The notes below the pieces were generated by a model. The model saw only the letters and a program-made list of their open reading frames with translations. It was not told the DNA's origin and did not search any database. The position numbers and the translations under genes are program-made. From Candidatus Pseudobacter hemicellulosilyticus (GTDB taxonomy: Bacteria; Bacteroidota; Bacteroidia; Chitinophagales; Chitinophagaceae): a stretch of 64,000 nt of DNA. Of the stretch, positions 8,201-16,316 are shown in pieces; the stretch's first letter is position 1; each line of letters starts with the position of its first letter. The stretch lies in contig CP119311.1 in assembly GCA_029202545.1 (NCBI GenBank), positions 3,162,001 to 3,226,000 of the forward strand, written 5' to 3'.

Positions 8201-8431
8201 GTTTTTTTTATTTTCATAGGATTTGAATGTATACCCGTCAAAGCTGTTTATGCCTCCTCTTGTTCCTATCCAGATCAAGCCATTCCTGTCCTGTATGATG
8301 GAAGAAACTGCATTGTGGGCCAATCCATTTTCTACCTGGTAATGCCTGAAGTAATACTGGCCATGGCATGGGGACACGGCAATGGACAATGTTAGGGCAA
8401 GCAAGACAATATAACCGAAGGATTTCATCAT
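5246..8431 (-). CDS. Two-component propeller sensor histidine kinase (locus A)
   Basis: 1061 residues. A signal peptide (about 1-24, ending CHG) is followed by repeated periplasmic beta-propeller motifs of the type 'DRNGLIWIGTRGGINSFD' up to about 680, a Y_Y_Y domain (about 690-755), one membrane helix (about 777-797), and the cytoplasmic kinase. H837 lies in ITHEIQTPLTL. The N box (NMISNAVKYA), G1 (DGKGIPEEF) and G2 (GTGIGLSLA) are intact. The protein ends after the ATPase domain, without receiver or AraC domains, so it is a split version of the hybrid sensors common in this phylum. Sensors of this architecture bind breakdown products of the cognate glycan in the periplasm. It is divergent from the GH105/SusCD operon and convergent with its likely response regulator. 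Confidence 0.95.
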   Translation of the reverse strand: MMKSFGYIVLLALTLSIAVSPCHGQYYFRHYQVENGLAHNAVSSIIQDRNGLIWIGTRGGINSFDGYTFKSYENKKNPNSNIGNNIITVLLEGADRTIWAGTGKGIFKYDPYKEVTTKIAAIPATYISHLAMDDQNNLLFLTGNQLYRYNNNSHLVENLEIKGSCITADSSKGLWIGREDGSIGRYNFENRSIENISIIDPGIPANLRSISRIYPINDDELLIGCFTQGLKIYNHKTKTSRSLALEKNRQTSIYVRDIIKGDEQQYWIATESGIYIYNLAADTVQHLNKIPGDPYSISDNAVYTFFRDRQGSMWVGTYFGGINYYSKENAKFKKYYHRPGISSLSGNAVRVIAPDKNNQLWIGTEDAGINKLDLETEQFTNFIASGKKESISYYNVHGLLAAGNQLFIGMFYNGLDIMDTRSGKITDRYKLIKNNGNETSDFVTCLFYTKDSTILVGTAYHGPSLYVYDPRRKSFKTVPQIPYNVYTFDITEDSQGNIWTGSVSNGAFYYNPATGQHGNVRFGDTLDNRIINEFAVYNIFEDSNHSLWFATTGGGLIKLSADRKTVKKYTTQNGLPTNVLYAILEDNSKHLWISSLKGIIRLHIETEAIKVYTQANGLITDQFNYNAAYKHTDGKMYFGSIKGMISFDPSSFDQKEASPPTYITGFQINNKEVIPDASNSPFSRSILYTDTIVLQYNQNNFSIEFAALNFSAPEVTRYKFRMKGLDESWTYLSTNRHAYFTDLAPGKYEFIVQAESNTQSWTGKERHLTIRILPPFWKSNTAYILYTITLVACLYFLVRLYHRYLERKNLRKQQLFEHEKEKEIYQAKIEFFTNITHEIQTPLTLIAGPIEWLIKKFDKEPDIKKSLTIAEKNIKRLVELANQLLDFRKTEVHQFSLNFVKTDISLVVTDLVAVFKQQANSNHIDLQLELPESHYMAYVDREAFIKICSNMISNAVKYAACKVSVTIKPIQDSDNHFTIQFMNDGKGIPEEFRQQIFEPFVRLRGNNKPGTGIGLSLAKVLTDLHNGSLQLVSGKQDLIVFELQLPVHQKFEFQLSSWKKI

Positions 8432-8440
8432 TATTCAATC

Positions 8441-8448
8441 CAAATATA
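8441..8448 (-). promoter_or_regulatory. -7 box upstream of the sensor kinase
   Basis: CAAATATA on the plus strand reads TATATTTG on the minus strand, a perfect TAnnTTTG box ten bases upstream of the kinase ATG (8431). No good -33 element is at the usual spacing. If used, the transcript would have almost no leader. The rest of the 259-bp divergent region (8432-8690) must hold the promoter of the operon at 8691. It contains an 8-bp inverted repeat, CCCCTCAG (8508-8515) and CTGAGGGG (8575-8582), of unknown meaning. Confidence 0.4.
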
Positions 8449-8690
8449 AATAATGACAGCAGAATATGATTATCCCGCAATAGAATTATGTGGACTATGG
8501 ATCGGTCCCCCTCAGCGCCGGAGGCCCGGCTGAATGGGATTTGGCACAATTTGACAAAAGGTTGAACAGAATTCCTGAGGGGCATCTGTTTACTTTGTAA
8601 GGTGTTTCTATGTGCTGGAAGATGCGTTTAACGGGCGACCGGGATCATTTTCCAGAACAAACAGGATACCATGACGATTAAAACAGCCGT

Positions 8691-9911
8691 ATGAAAGTAT
8701 CTGCATTGATTGCCGGATTGTGTTTCACTACTGTTTTGTTTTTCAGTTGCAGCAAAGGGAGTAGTGACCCCGGACCAGAACCCGGGCCGGATGTAAAAAA
8801 AGACTCCTCGGCTTATGACCTCGAAAAGTTTCCGGAAGGGGCCCGCCCTGAAATGATCGGAATAAAACTCACCGAACGTTTTTTGCAGACAAAACACTCC
8901 TTCTGGGGCAATGTCAACTCCCAGTATACGGCTGATCATATTACCTACCCCGATGTATGCGCCTGGCTGGGCGCCTGCTGGTTTACAAAGACTATCAAAA
9001 ATGAAGAACTGTACAGGGGGCTGGTCAACAGGTTTGAGCCTTTGTTTACCACTGAAAAGCATTTGCAGCCGGACTTGAATACTACGGCGGATAACAAAGT
9101 GGATTATTATGTTTTTGGGGCCGTTCCGCTTGAATTGTATACAAGCAATAAAGAAAGCAGGTTTAAGGACCTTGGAATGAAATATGCCGACGGGCAGTGG
9201 ACCTTGCCTTCCAAAGCAACACAAGCACAAAAAGACTGGTATGCAGATGGCTATTCCTGGCAAACACGCCTGTGGATCGACGACATGTTTATGATAACGT
9301 CATTACAGGCCCAGGCGTACCTGGCTACCGGAGATGAAAAGTATATAGAGCGTACGGCAAAGGAGATGGTGCTGTACCTGGACAGGCTCCAACGCCCCAA
9401 CGGCTTGTTTTATCATGCTCCGAACGCCCCCTATTATTGGGCACGTGGGAATGGCTGGATGGCTGTAGGCATGGCAGAGATGCTGCGTATCCTGCCCAAA
9501 GAAGCCCGTTACACCGTTTACCGGGAACGCATTATGAAGGGATACCAGGACATGATGGCCACTTTACTGAGATACCAGATGGCTGATGGTATGTGGGGAC
9601 AGCTGATCGATAATTTGTCGGCCTGGAAAGAAACATCCGGCAGCGCCATGTTCACCTACGCTATGATCACAGGTGTGAAGAACGGCTGGCTGGATAAAGA
9701 GAAATATGGTATTGCCGCCCGTAAGGCCTGGCTGGCGCTGCTGACCTACCTCGATACAAACTACGATATCAGTAATGTTTGCGAAGGTACCGGGGCGCAG
9801 AATAATTACCAGTACTACCTGGACAGAAGGCGCTGGACAGGGGACCTGCATGGCCAGGCAGCCCTTTTATGGTGCGCCAATGCATTGGTCCGTCCTGCTA
9901 ATAAAAACTAA
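8691..9911 (+). CDS. GH88/GH105-family unsaturated uronyl hydrolase, lipoprotein
   Basis: 406 residues with a lipoprotein signal (VLFFSC, acylated C20) and a Gly/Pro/Asp linker to about residue 40. The rest is an (alpha/alpha)6-type domain of the GH88/GH105 superfamily. Conserved stretches include DYYVFGAVPLELY (138-150), WQTRLWIDDMFM (190-201) with the acidic pair expected at the catalytic site, WARGNGWMAVGMAE, and ETSGSAMFTYA. GH105 enzymes remove the unsaturated uronic acid that polysaccharide lyases leave at oligosaccharide ends, by hydrating the C4-C5 double bond. The lipid anchor places this copy at the outer membrane, probably facing the periplasm or surface. It is the first gene of the locus A operon and a paralogue of the proteins at 17892 and 19047. 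No lyase is encoded nearby. Confidence 0.88.
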   Translation: MKVSALIAGLCFTTVLFFSCSKGSSDPGPEPGPDVKKDSSAYDLEKFPEGARPEMIGIKLTERFLQTKHSFWGNVNSQYTADHITYPDVCAWLGACWFTKTIKNEELYRGLVNRFEPLFTTEKHLQPDLNTTADNKVDYYVFGAVPLELYTSNKESRFKDLGMKYADGQWTLPSKATQAQKDWYADGYSWQTRLWIDDMFMITSLQAQAYLATGDEKYIERTAKEMVLYLDRLQRPNGLFYHAPNAPYYWARGNGWMAVGMAEMLRILPKEARYTVYRERIMKGYQDMMATLLRYQMADGMWGQLIDNLSAWKETSGSAMFTYAMITGVKNGWLDKEKYGIAARKAWLALLTYLDTNYDISNVCEGTGAQNNYQYYLDRRRWTGDLHGQAALLWCANALVRPANKN

Positions 9912-9975
9912 TACTGGAAAACCAAATACTGAGAACCAACATAGCACATCTAACGAGAATTTCAAAGCCACCATT

Positions 9976-12900
9976 ATGAGAAGATTTTTAAAAACATGTA
10001 AAAACGCACAGCCTGCTTCCCGGCTGTGCAGGATACTCTGTCCTGGAGTGCTTGCCCTGCTCTTCCAGCTGATAAGTACAGATATCGCCTATGCACAGGA
10101 TAATGATCCTGTTGCGCCAACGGAAACAAGACAGGATAAAAAGCGCATTACCGGTAAGGTGATCAACACCAAAGGAGATCCGCTGGTAGGAGCTTCCGTC
10201 AGGATCCGGAACACATCTATTGGTACAGCCACCAATAATGACGGGCTCTATGTTATTGACGCGCTGGCAACAGACGTCCTTTCATTCAGCTATACAGGCT
10301 TCCTGTCCAAAGACACCGCATTGAATGGTATTACTGTACTGAATGTGGTGCTTCAGCCGGATATTCAGTTGAACGATGAGGTGATTGTGGTAGGCTATGG
10401 CAAGCAGAAGCGGAGGGCCATGGTCAGCTCCATAAGTACTGTTTCCTCCCGGGAACTGATGTCGCCCTCCGGTAATATTACCGGTAATCTGGCCGGTCAG
10501 CTATCCGGTCTGATCAGCATCCAGCGTACGGCAGAGCCGGGCAGGGATGATGCGGAGTTCTGGATCCGGGGCATCAGCACCTTTAAGGGAGGTTCCAAAC
10601 CTTTGATCCTGGTGGACGGTATACCCCGGGAGATAACGGATATTGAAGCCGACGAAATTGAGACCTTTTCCGTGCTGAAAGATGCCGCTGCAACAGCGGT
10701 ATATGGTGCAGAAGGCGCCAACGGTGTTATTCTTGTCACCACCAAGCGGGGGATTGTATCCAAGCCCAGGATCTCTTTCCGTGCCGAAAATTCAATGGCC
10801 AAACCTCAGCGGTTGCCCGAGTTCGTAGATTCGTGGACTTATCTTGAGATGGCCAATGAAGCCTTGTACAACGATGGTTTTGATCCCTATAAGACCAAAG
10901 AACAGATTGATAAATACCGCAGCCGGGAGGATAACGATCTGTATCCGAATACCAACTGGATGAATGAGCTGCTGGCCAAAAACGTACAGAACCAGCGCTA
11001 CACCATGAATTTCAGGGGCGGCGCGGAAAATGCCAAATACTTTGTATCAATGGCGTATTTCAACCAGGACGGGGTGTTTAAGAAAAACCCGCTGGGAAAA
11101 TATGACAGTGACTTCGACTTTCAGCGGTATAACCTCCGGAGCAATATTGACCTGAAAGTCAGTAAGACCACCCAGCTGAATATTGACCTTGCCGGCCAGT
11201 ATGTCAACAGGCTTACTGCCAACCGCTCCCCCGATGATGTTTTCGGCTTTATGCTCAATACGCCGCCACACCTGTTCCCTGCTATTTACAGTGACGGCAC
11301 CCTGGCTACCTACCAGATACAGAGCGATGCCAATAACCGCAGCCCATACAATATGCTGTATAACCAGGGCTACAGGAAAGAGTTCAGCACGCAGATACAA
11401 TCCAACGTAGGCCTGACCCAGGACCTGAAAGTGATCACTACTGGTCTGAGCGCCAATGCCAGGGTCAGCCTGGACTATGAGGGCAATGCGGCTACGCTGC
11501 GTAACTACTGGCCCAGCCTTTACTACGCCACAGGGCGCGATGCAGAAGGTAAGCTGGTATATATTACAAGTGTTTCCGGCAGCCCTCAGCTGACAGATCC
11601 TGAGTTTACAGGCACCAGTTCCTATCGCAATATATATGTGGAAGGATCGCTCAACTATGGGCGTAGTTTTGGACAGCATACTGTAGGAGGCATGCTGCTG
11701 TACATGCAGAAGGAGAACCAGAAGAGTGATGCAGTGCTTCCCTACAGGAAGCAGGGCATTGTAGGTCGTGCCACCTATTCTTTCGATAATCGATATTTTA
11801 TAGAGGGTAATTTTGGTTATACGGGTAGCGAAACATTTGCCAAAGGCAACCGGTTTGGCTTTTTCCCCGCCGTGGGCCTGAGCTATTTTGTTTCCAACGA
11901 ACCTTCCTATCCTGATTGGCTGAAGGATGTAATGAACAGCGCCAAGATCAGGCTGTCTTACGGCCGTACCGGTAATGATAATACAGGCGGCTCCCGCTTC
12001 CTTTACCGGGCTACCTTCAAAACAGATGGCTATACATTCAACCAGGGCATTGGTTCTACAGGCGGCACCAATGGCATGGGAGCGGGCATCAACGACCTGC
12101 TGTTTGTCAATAATACCATCGCCTGGGAAATTGAGAAGAAGCGTAACGTAGGTGTGGACCTGGGATTCTTCAACAATAAGATTGAACTGACCGCAGATTA
12201 CTTCAACAATCGCCGTTCCGGCATCCTGATACAGCGCAATACCATCAATGCTACCACGGGCTTCCATGCCAATCCCTGGGAAAACTATGGTATTGTGGAC
12301 AATCATGGCGTGGACGCAAGCCTGAAAGGCAACCATACTATCGGCCAGGTCAGGCTGTCTGCCAGGGCCACTTTCACCTTTGCCCGCAATAAAATTATAG
12401 AATACGATGAGCTGCCGCAGAATTATCCCTGGATGGCAGTTACCGGCACGCGGGTAGGAGAACAATACCTCTATATCGCCGAGCGGCTGTATACAGACGA
12501 TGATTTTATCAGAACACAAAATGCTAACGGCACTTATTCCTACCAGCTGAAGCCAGGCCTGCCTGCAGTGTCCATGCAGGGAACACTGGGGCCCGGGGAT
12601 ATTAAATTTGCTGACCTGAACAATGACAATATCATTGACAACAATGACAGGAAAAGAGGGATAGGCAATCCGGAAAATCCGGAGATCAATTATGGCTTTG
12701 GGTTAAATGCAGAGTATAAAGGAGCCTATATAAGTGTCTTCTTCCAGGGCACCGGCAATTCGTCTACGTTGCTGGGGGAAGGCAACAGTAATTTCTGGCC
12801 TTATAACTGGGGCGTAGAGAAATCAAACTACCGGACAGCCTTCATGGATCGTTGGACGCCAGACAATCCCCGGCAGGATGTGGTCATGCCGAGAATACAC

Positions 12901-13176
12901 AGTCATTATTCCTACAACGTGAATAAGGAGCCTAATACCTGGTGGTTACGGAACAGTAGTTTCCTCCGCTTAAAAAATGTTGAAATAGGCTATACCCTTC
13001 CAAAGCAGCTGATCCAGAAACTCAGGATGGGCGGCGCCAGGGTGTACCTGATGGGATATAACCTGTATGTATGGGATGATGTAAAATACTGGGACCCGGA
13101 AATGGGTAATCGCAACAAAGGTATGAGTTACCCCATGTCCCGCAGTTTTACATTCGGTCTTGAGTTAAACTTATAA
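9976..13176 (+). CDS. SusC-like TonB-dependent outer-membrane transporter (locus A)
   Basis: 1066 residues from ATG 9976. Longer in-frame starts overlap the preceding gene and lack a signal peptide, whereas this start gives a basic N-terminus and a hydrophobic stretch ending AYA. A carboxypeptidase-regulatory-like domain (about 50-125) precedes the TonB-box-like DEVIVVGYGKQKR, a plug domain with ILVDGIPREI, SVLKDAAATAVYG and GVILVTTKRG, and a long beta-barrel ending FGLELNL. It lacks an STN signalling domain, in keeping with control by the two-component system. SusC proteins import oligosaccharides captured by SusD across the outer membrane with energy from TonB-ExbBD. The SusD partner begins 24 bp downstream. 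Confidence 0.95.
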   Translation: MRRFLKTCKNAQPASRLCRILCPGVLALLFQLISTDIAYAQDNDPVAPTETRQDKKRITGKVINTKGDPLVGASVRIRNTSIGTATNNDGLYVIDALATDVLSFSYTGFLSKDTALNGITVLNVVLQPDIQLNDEVIVVGYGKQKRRAMVSSISTVSSRELMSPSGNITGNLAGQLSGLISIQRTAEPGRDDAEFWIRGISTFKGGSKPLILVDGIPREITDIEADEIETFSVLKDAAATAVYGAEGANGVILVTTKRGIVSKPRISFRAENSMAKPQRLPEFVDSWTYLEMANEALYNDGFDPYKTKEQIDKYRSREDNDLYPNTNWMNELLAKNVQNQRYTMNFRGGAENAKYFVSMAYFNQDGVFKKNPLGKYDSDFDFQRYNLRSNIDLKVSKTTQLNIDLAGQYVNRLTANRSPDDVFGFMLNTPPHLFPAIYSDGTLATYQIQSDANNRSPYNMLYNQGYRKEFSTQIQSNVGLTQDLKVITTGLSANARVSLDYEGNAATLRNYWPSLYYATGRDAEGKLVYITSVSGSPQLTDPEFTGTSSYRNIYVEGSLNYGRSFGQHTVGGMLLYMQKENQKSDAVLPYRKQGIVGRATYSFDNRYFIEGNFGYTGSETFAKGNRFGFFPAVGLSYFVSNEPSYPDWLKDVMNSAKIRLSYGRTGNDNTGGSRFLYRATFKTDGYTFNQGIGSTGGTNGMGAGINDLLFVNNTIAWEIEKKRNVGVDLGFFNNKIELTADYFNNRRSGILIQRNTINATTGFHANPWENYGIVDNHGVDASLKGNHTIGQVRLSARATFTFARNKIIEYDELPQNYPWMAVTGTRVGEQYLYIAERLYTDDDFIRTQNANGTYSYQLKPGLPAVSMQGTLGPGDIKFADLNNDNIIDNNDRKRGIGNPENPEINYGFGLNAEYKGAYISVFFQGTGNSSTLLGEGNSNFWPYNWGVEKSNYRTAFMDRWTPDNPRQDVVMPRIHSHYSYNVNKEPNTWWLRNSSFLRLKNVEIGYTLPKQLIQKLRMGGARVYLMGYNLYVWDDVKYWDPEMGNRNKGMSYPMSRSFTFGLELNL

Positions 13177-13200
13177 GTTCCGGCCATAAAAATATTAAGC

Positions 13201-15042
13201 ATGAGAACGAAAATTATCTATACGTTTTTAATAGCCCTTTCCCTGGGCGGTTTTACTTCCTGCACAAAATTCCTGGATGTGTCCGATGAACTGGCAGGTG
13301 GTATCAGCGATATTTCCCAGGTATTTGATAACGTGGACCGTACCAGGAAATGGTACTCCCAGGTCTTTAACAATCGTCCCGATTATTCCATGGTATGGGT
13401 GGAAACAGATGGCATGGGTAACCCATGGACCGCCTACGCCGATGAGATCTATACCAGGCTGGCTAACAACTCGGGAAAATATAATGAGTGGAACTCCTCC
13501 AACTCTGCTGCGCAAAGATGGAAAACGCTGTATGAAAGCATCCGTCAGGCCAATATATTCCTGGAACAGGTAAAGCCCATTGTTGAGGAAGGTGGCCCCG
13601 GTGCAGCAGTGCTGACCGAGGCTGAAGTAGAACGTTACAAAGCCAATGTACGGTTTATGAGAGCCCTGTATCACTATTACCTGATGGAACTGTATGGGCC
13701 TGTTACTATTGTGGATCATTCTATGACCCTGGCAGACGAGCTGGATATGCCCCGGAATTCCCTGGATGAAGTGATCAATTTCATTGATGCAGAACTGCAG
13801 GCATCTATGCAGGGTATGGAGCAGGAGCCTTATCACAGCAATGAATCCTATCGTGCCGTTCCCACTAAGGGCGTTGCATTGGCTGTCCGGGCAAAGTTGT
13901 GGGTATACGCCGCCAGCCCGCTTTTCAACGGCGGGTATACTGAGGCGTTGCAATTGGTGAGCGGGGGCAAGGACGGCAAACGCCTGTTCCCCGACCGGGA
14001 CGACAGCAAGCTGCAGAAAGCTGCGCAGGCCTGCAAAGACTTCATTGAATATGCCGAGCAGGGCGGCCGCTATCAACTGTACAAAAACACCGGTACTTTT
14101 GATCCCGCTAAATCCGTCTACGAACTTTTCCAGCAATACAATACGGAAATTATCTGGGCCAATTCAGCCACCTCCTGGAAAGCCTATAATGGCGGTGGTT
14201 TTGACCAGTATGCCACTCCCAGGAGCGAGCCTTCCGGCTTGGGCGCCTTCCACGTATTGCAGGAACTGGTGGATGATTTTTATATGTCGGATGGTTATCC
14301 TGCAAAAACTACTTCTTTCCTGGCGGCATCTCCTGCCTACAGTGAAAGCGGCTTTGGTACGCTGGATGGAGCTGAGGTTTCCAAAATGTATATCGGGCGT
14401 GAACCCCGCTTTTATAATACGATCACTTTTTCCGGTAAAAAATGGCATATCAGCAACAATGAGGTGCAGTTTTACAAAGGCGGTAATTCCGATAATTCGG
14501 TAGGTGATGGCGCCCCCTATACAGGTTATCTTTTGTACAAGCGGATGAACCGCACGGTGTATGGTCGTTCCCCGGGAGTAACCTCCATGTACCGGCCTTC
14601 CATCATTTTCCGCCTGGCAGATTTTTACCTGCTGTATGCAGAAATGCTCAATGAGGTGTCGCCTTCAAACACAGATGTACTGAAGTACGTGAACCTTATA
14701 CGGGAACGTGCCGGCCTGCCGAACCTGGAAGACCTGAACCCCGCCATTATAGGCAACCAGGAATTACAGCGCGAAGCCATCCGCCGGGAAAGGCGTATTG
14801 AGCTGGCTACCGAAGGACAGCGGTATTTCGATGTACGCCGGTGGATGATAGCCGAAAATGAGGTTGGCCAGGGTGGTCAGGGCGGTGACTTTACAGGCAT
14901 GAATATCGATGGCAACAAGGCGGCCTATCATGTACGCAGAAAAGTGCAGACCCGTAGTTTCAAGCGTAAGAACTACCTGTTCCCGATACCACTGGTGGAA
15001 ATGCAGAGAAGTAAGAACCTCATCCAGAACCCCGGTTGGTAG
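13201..15042 (+). CDS. SusD/RagB-like glycan-binding lipoprotein (locus A)
   Basis: 613 residues, lipoprotein signal ending GGFTSC (C21) followed by TKFLDV. A SusD/RagB fold is indicated by VRFMRALYHYYLMELYG, the tetratricopeptide-like helices, LAVRAKLWVYAASPLFN, the late RRERRIELATEGQRYFDVRRW-type segment and the family's characteristic end, LFPIPLVEMQRSKNLIQNPGW-like, ending in NPGW. It caps the SusC pore at the cell surface and delivers oligosaccharide. It pairs with the transporter ending 24 bp upstream and is followed after 30 bp by a surface glycan-binding protein candidate. Confidence 0.95.
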   Translation: MRTKIIYTFLIALSLGGFTSCTKFLDVSDELAGGISDISQVFDNVDRTRKWYSQVFNNRPDYSMVWVETDGMGNPWTAYADEIYTRLANNSGKYNEWNSSNSAAQRWKTLYESIRQANIFLEQVKPIVEEGGPGAAVLTEAEVERYKANVRFMRALYHYYLMELYGPVTIVDHSMTLADELDMPRNSLDEVINFIDAELQASMQGMEQEPYHSNESYRAVPTKGVALAVRAKLWVYAASPLFNGGYTEALQLVSGGKDGKRLFPDRDDSKLQKAAQACKDFIEYAEQGGRYQLYKNTGTFDPAKSVYELFQQYNTEIIWANSATSWKAYNGGGFDQYATPRSEPSGLGAFHVLQELVDDFYMSDGYPAKTTSFLAASPAYSESGFGTLDGAEVSKMYIGREPRFYNTITFSGKKWHISNNEVQFYKGGNSDNSVGDGAPYTGYLLYKRMNRTVYGRSPGVTSMYRPSIIFRLADFYLLYAEMLNEVSPSNTDVLKYVNLIRERAGLPNLEDLNPAIIGNQELQREAIRRERRIELATEGQRYFDVRRWMIAENEVGQGGQGGDFTGMNIDGNKAAYHVRRKVQTRSFKRKNYLFPIPLVEMQRSKNLIQNPGW

Positions 15043-15072
15043 ATCAATGCCCCAACTGCAAACATAAAACCT

Positions 15073-16248
15073 ATGTACTTTAATCTGAATGGTATGCTGA
15101 ACAATTATAAAGTATTCGCATTTGCAGCAAAACTCTTACTATTAAGCCTGTTGTTTGCAGGCTGCGACAAAAATATGCCTTCGGTAAATCAGGTAGGTGT
15201 GGAAAGCATTACATTAAATGAGGAACTCAGCAAAGGCATTACCTTACTGAAAGGAACCTCGCTCAATATTGGCTGGAAAGTGACCGTACTGCCCGAAAAA
15301 GCAACGGACAGGGCGGAGAACTATTCTTCTTCTGATCCGGAAGTGGCCTCGGTAAACGGTAATGGTCTGCTGACGGCCAAAAACGAAGGCGTTGCCACCA
15401 TTACTATTACAGTAAGTGGAAAGTCCGTTGAATTTACCGTAACAACAGTAAACAAGATCATTGTACCGGCTACAGCTATCAGGCTCCTGATTGCCGATCT
15501 GGACCTGATGAAGGGTGCAACGCATAACCTGTTCAGCCAGGTCATGATTACACCGCTTGAAGCGAATGATGGCCTGAACTATGTTTCTTCTGATCCGGCG
15601 GTGGCGACCACAAACCAGGATGGCCTGCTGGAAGGCGTTTCGCTGGGAACGGCTACCATTACTGTATCCTCCAGGCAGAATCCTGCTGTTAGTGCTGCGG
15701 TTACGGTGCATGTAGTGCCTTTCAGCGGCGATTACCCAAGGGCTGGCTGGACCATGACAGCCTCTCATGAACTGATGATAGCCACCGGTAATCCGGAAGG
15801 GAATTCCCTGTCGGCTGCCATTGACGGCGATCTGGCCACCAATTTCTGTCTGGTACGGCCGGGTAAAACATCCGGGGTCACCACTAAGGTAACCGTACCT
15901 TCCGGAGCGGCCATCTATTTTACCGTGGACATGAAGACGGCCCAGGAGGTGAATTACTTCAGGATGCGGCACAGGGACATCACACAGGCATTTATAAGAT
16001 GGTTTGGGTTTGATGAGATAGCAGGCAGCAATGATGGTATCAACTTCCAGGTGATTGCAACAGATGTGGTGATCCCGGATGCCGGAACTGCATCCCTGCA
16101 GGAAACGGTTAATATACCGCTGCCGAAATCCAGCTATCGTTACCTGAAATTCTATGCGCAGAAAGCACAATGTTTCAACGGAGGATCCTACACTTCACAA
16201 GGCAATACGGTACAGTTACAGGAATTATATCTTGGTATAACACCCTAA
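15073..16248 (+). CDS. Surface lipoprotein with two Ig-like (BIG2) repeats and a discoidin-like domain
   Basis: 391 residues; a start at 15094 is equally possible. The signal peptide ends LLFAGC, a lipobox. Two tandem bacterial Ig-like repeats follow (about 45-125 and 130-215), recognisable by SSSDPEVASVNGNGLLTA and YVSSDPAVATTNQDGLLEG with GVATITITVSG-type strands. The last ~170 residues look like an F5/8 type C (discoidin) carbohydrate-binding domain (AAIDGDLATNF ... SSYRYLKFYA). The position right after SusD and this modular design fit a surface glycan-binding protein, with the Ig repeats holding the binding domain away from the membrane. No catalytic motif is seen. Confidence 0.75.
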   Translation: MYFNLNGMLNNYKVFAFAAKLLLLSLLFAGCDKNMPSVNQVGVESITLNEELSKGITLLKGTSLNIGWKVTVLPEKATDRAENYSSSDPEVASVNGNGLLTAKNEGVATITITVSGKSVEFTVTTVNKIIVPATAIRLLIADLDLMKGATHNLFSQVMITPLEANDGLNYVSSDPAVATTNQDGLLEGVSLGTATITVSSRQNPAVSAAVTVHVVPFSGDYPRAGWTMTASHELMIATGNPEGNSLSAAIDGDLATNFCLVRPGKTSGVTTKVTVPSGAAIYFTVDMKTAQEVNYFRMRHRDITQAFIRWFGFDEIAGSNDGINFQVIATDVVIPDAGTASLQETVNIPLPKSSYRYLKFYAQKAQCFNGGSYTSQGNTVQLQELYLGITP

Positions 16249-16316
16249 AGACTATAAGCAGCCAATAATCCTTATTACCCGATAACCCTGGTGAAGTGAA
16301 AATAAAAATGCATTAT

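Noticed and set aside
9775..9975. N-terminal extension of the locus A SusC
   Set aside because: It would overlap the GH105 gene and lacks a signal peptide; ATG 9976 gives a proper exported start.
11047..12519. 490-codon open frame antisense to SusC of locus A
   Set aside because: It lies wholly inside a well-supported SusC gene in another frame and has no domain; long shadow frames are common in such GC-balanced barrel genes. The same holds for 13228-14136, 15244-16170, 24994-25932, 46277-47029, 55036-56208 and 56975-57874.
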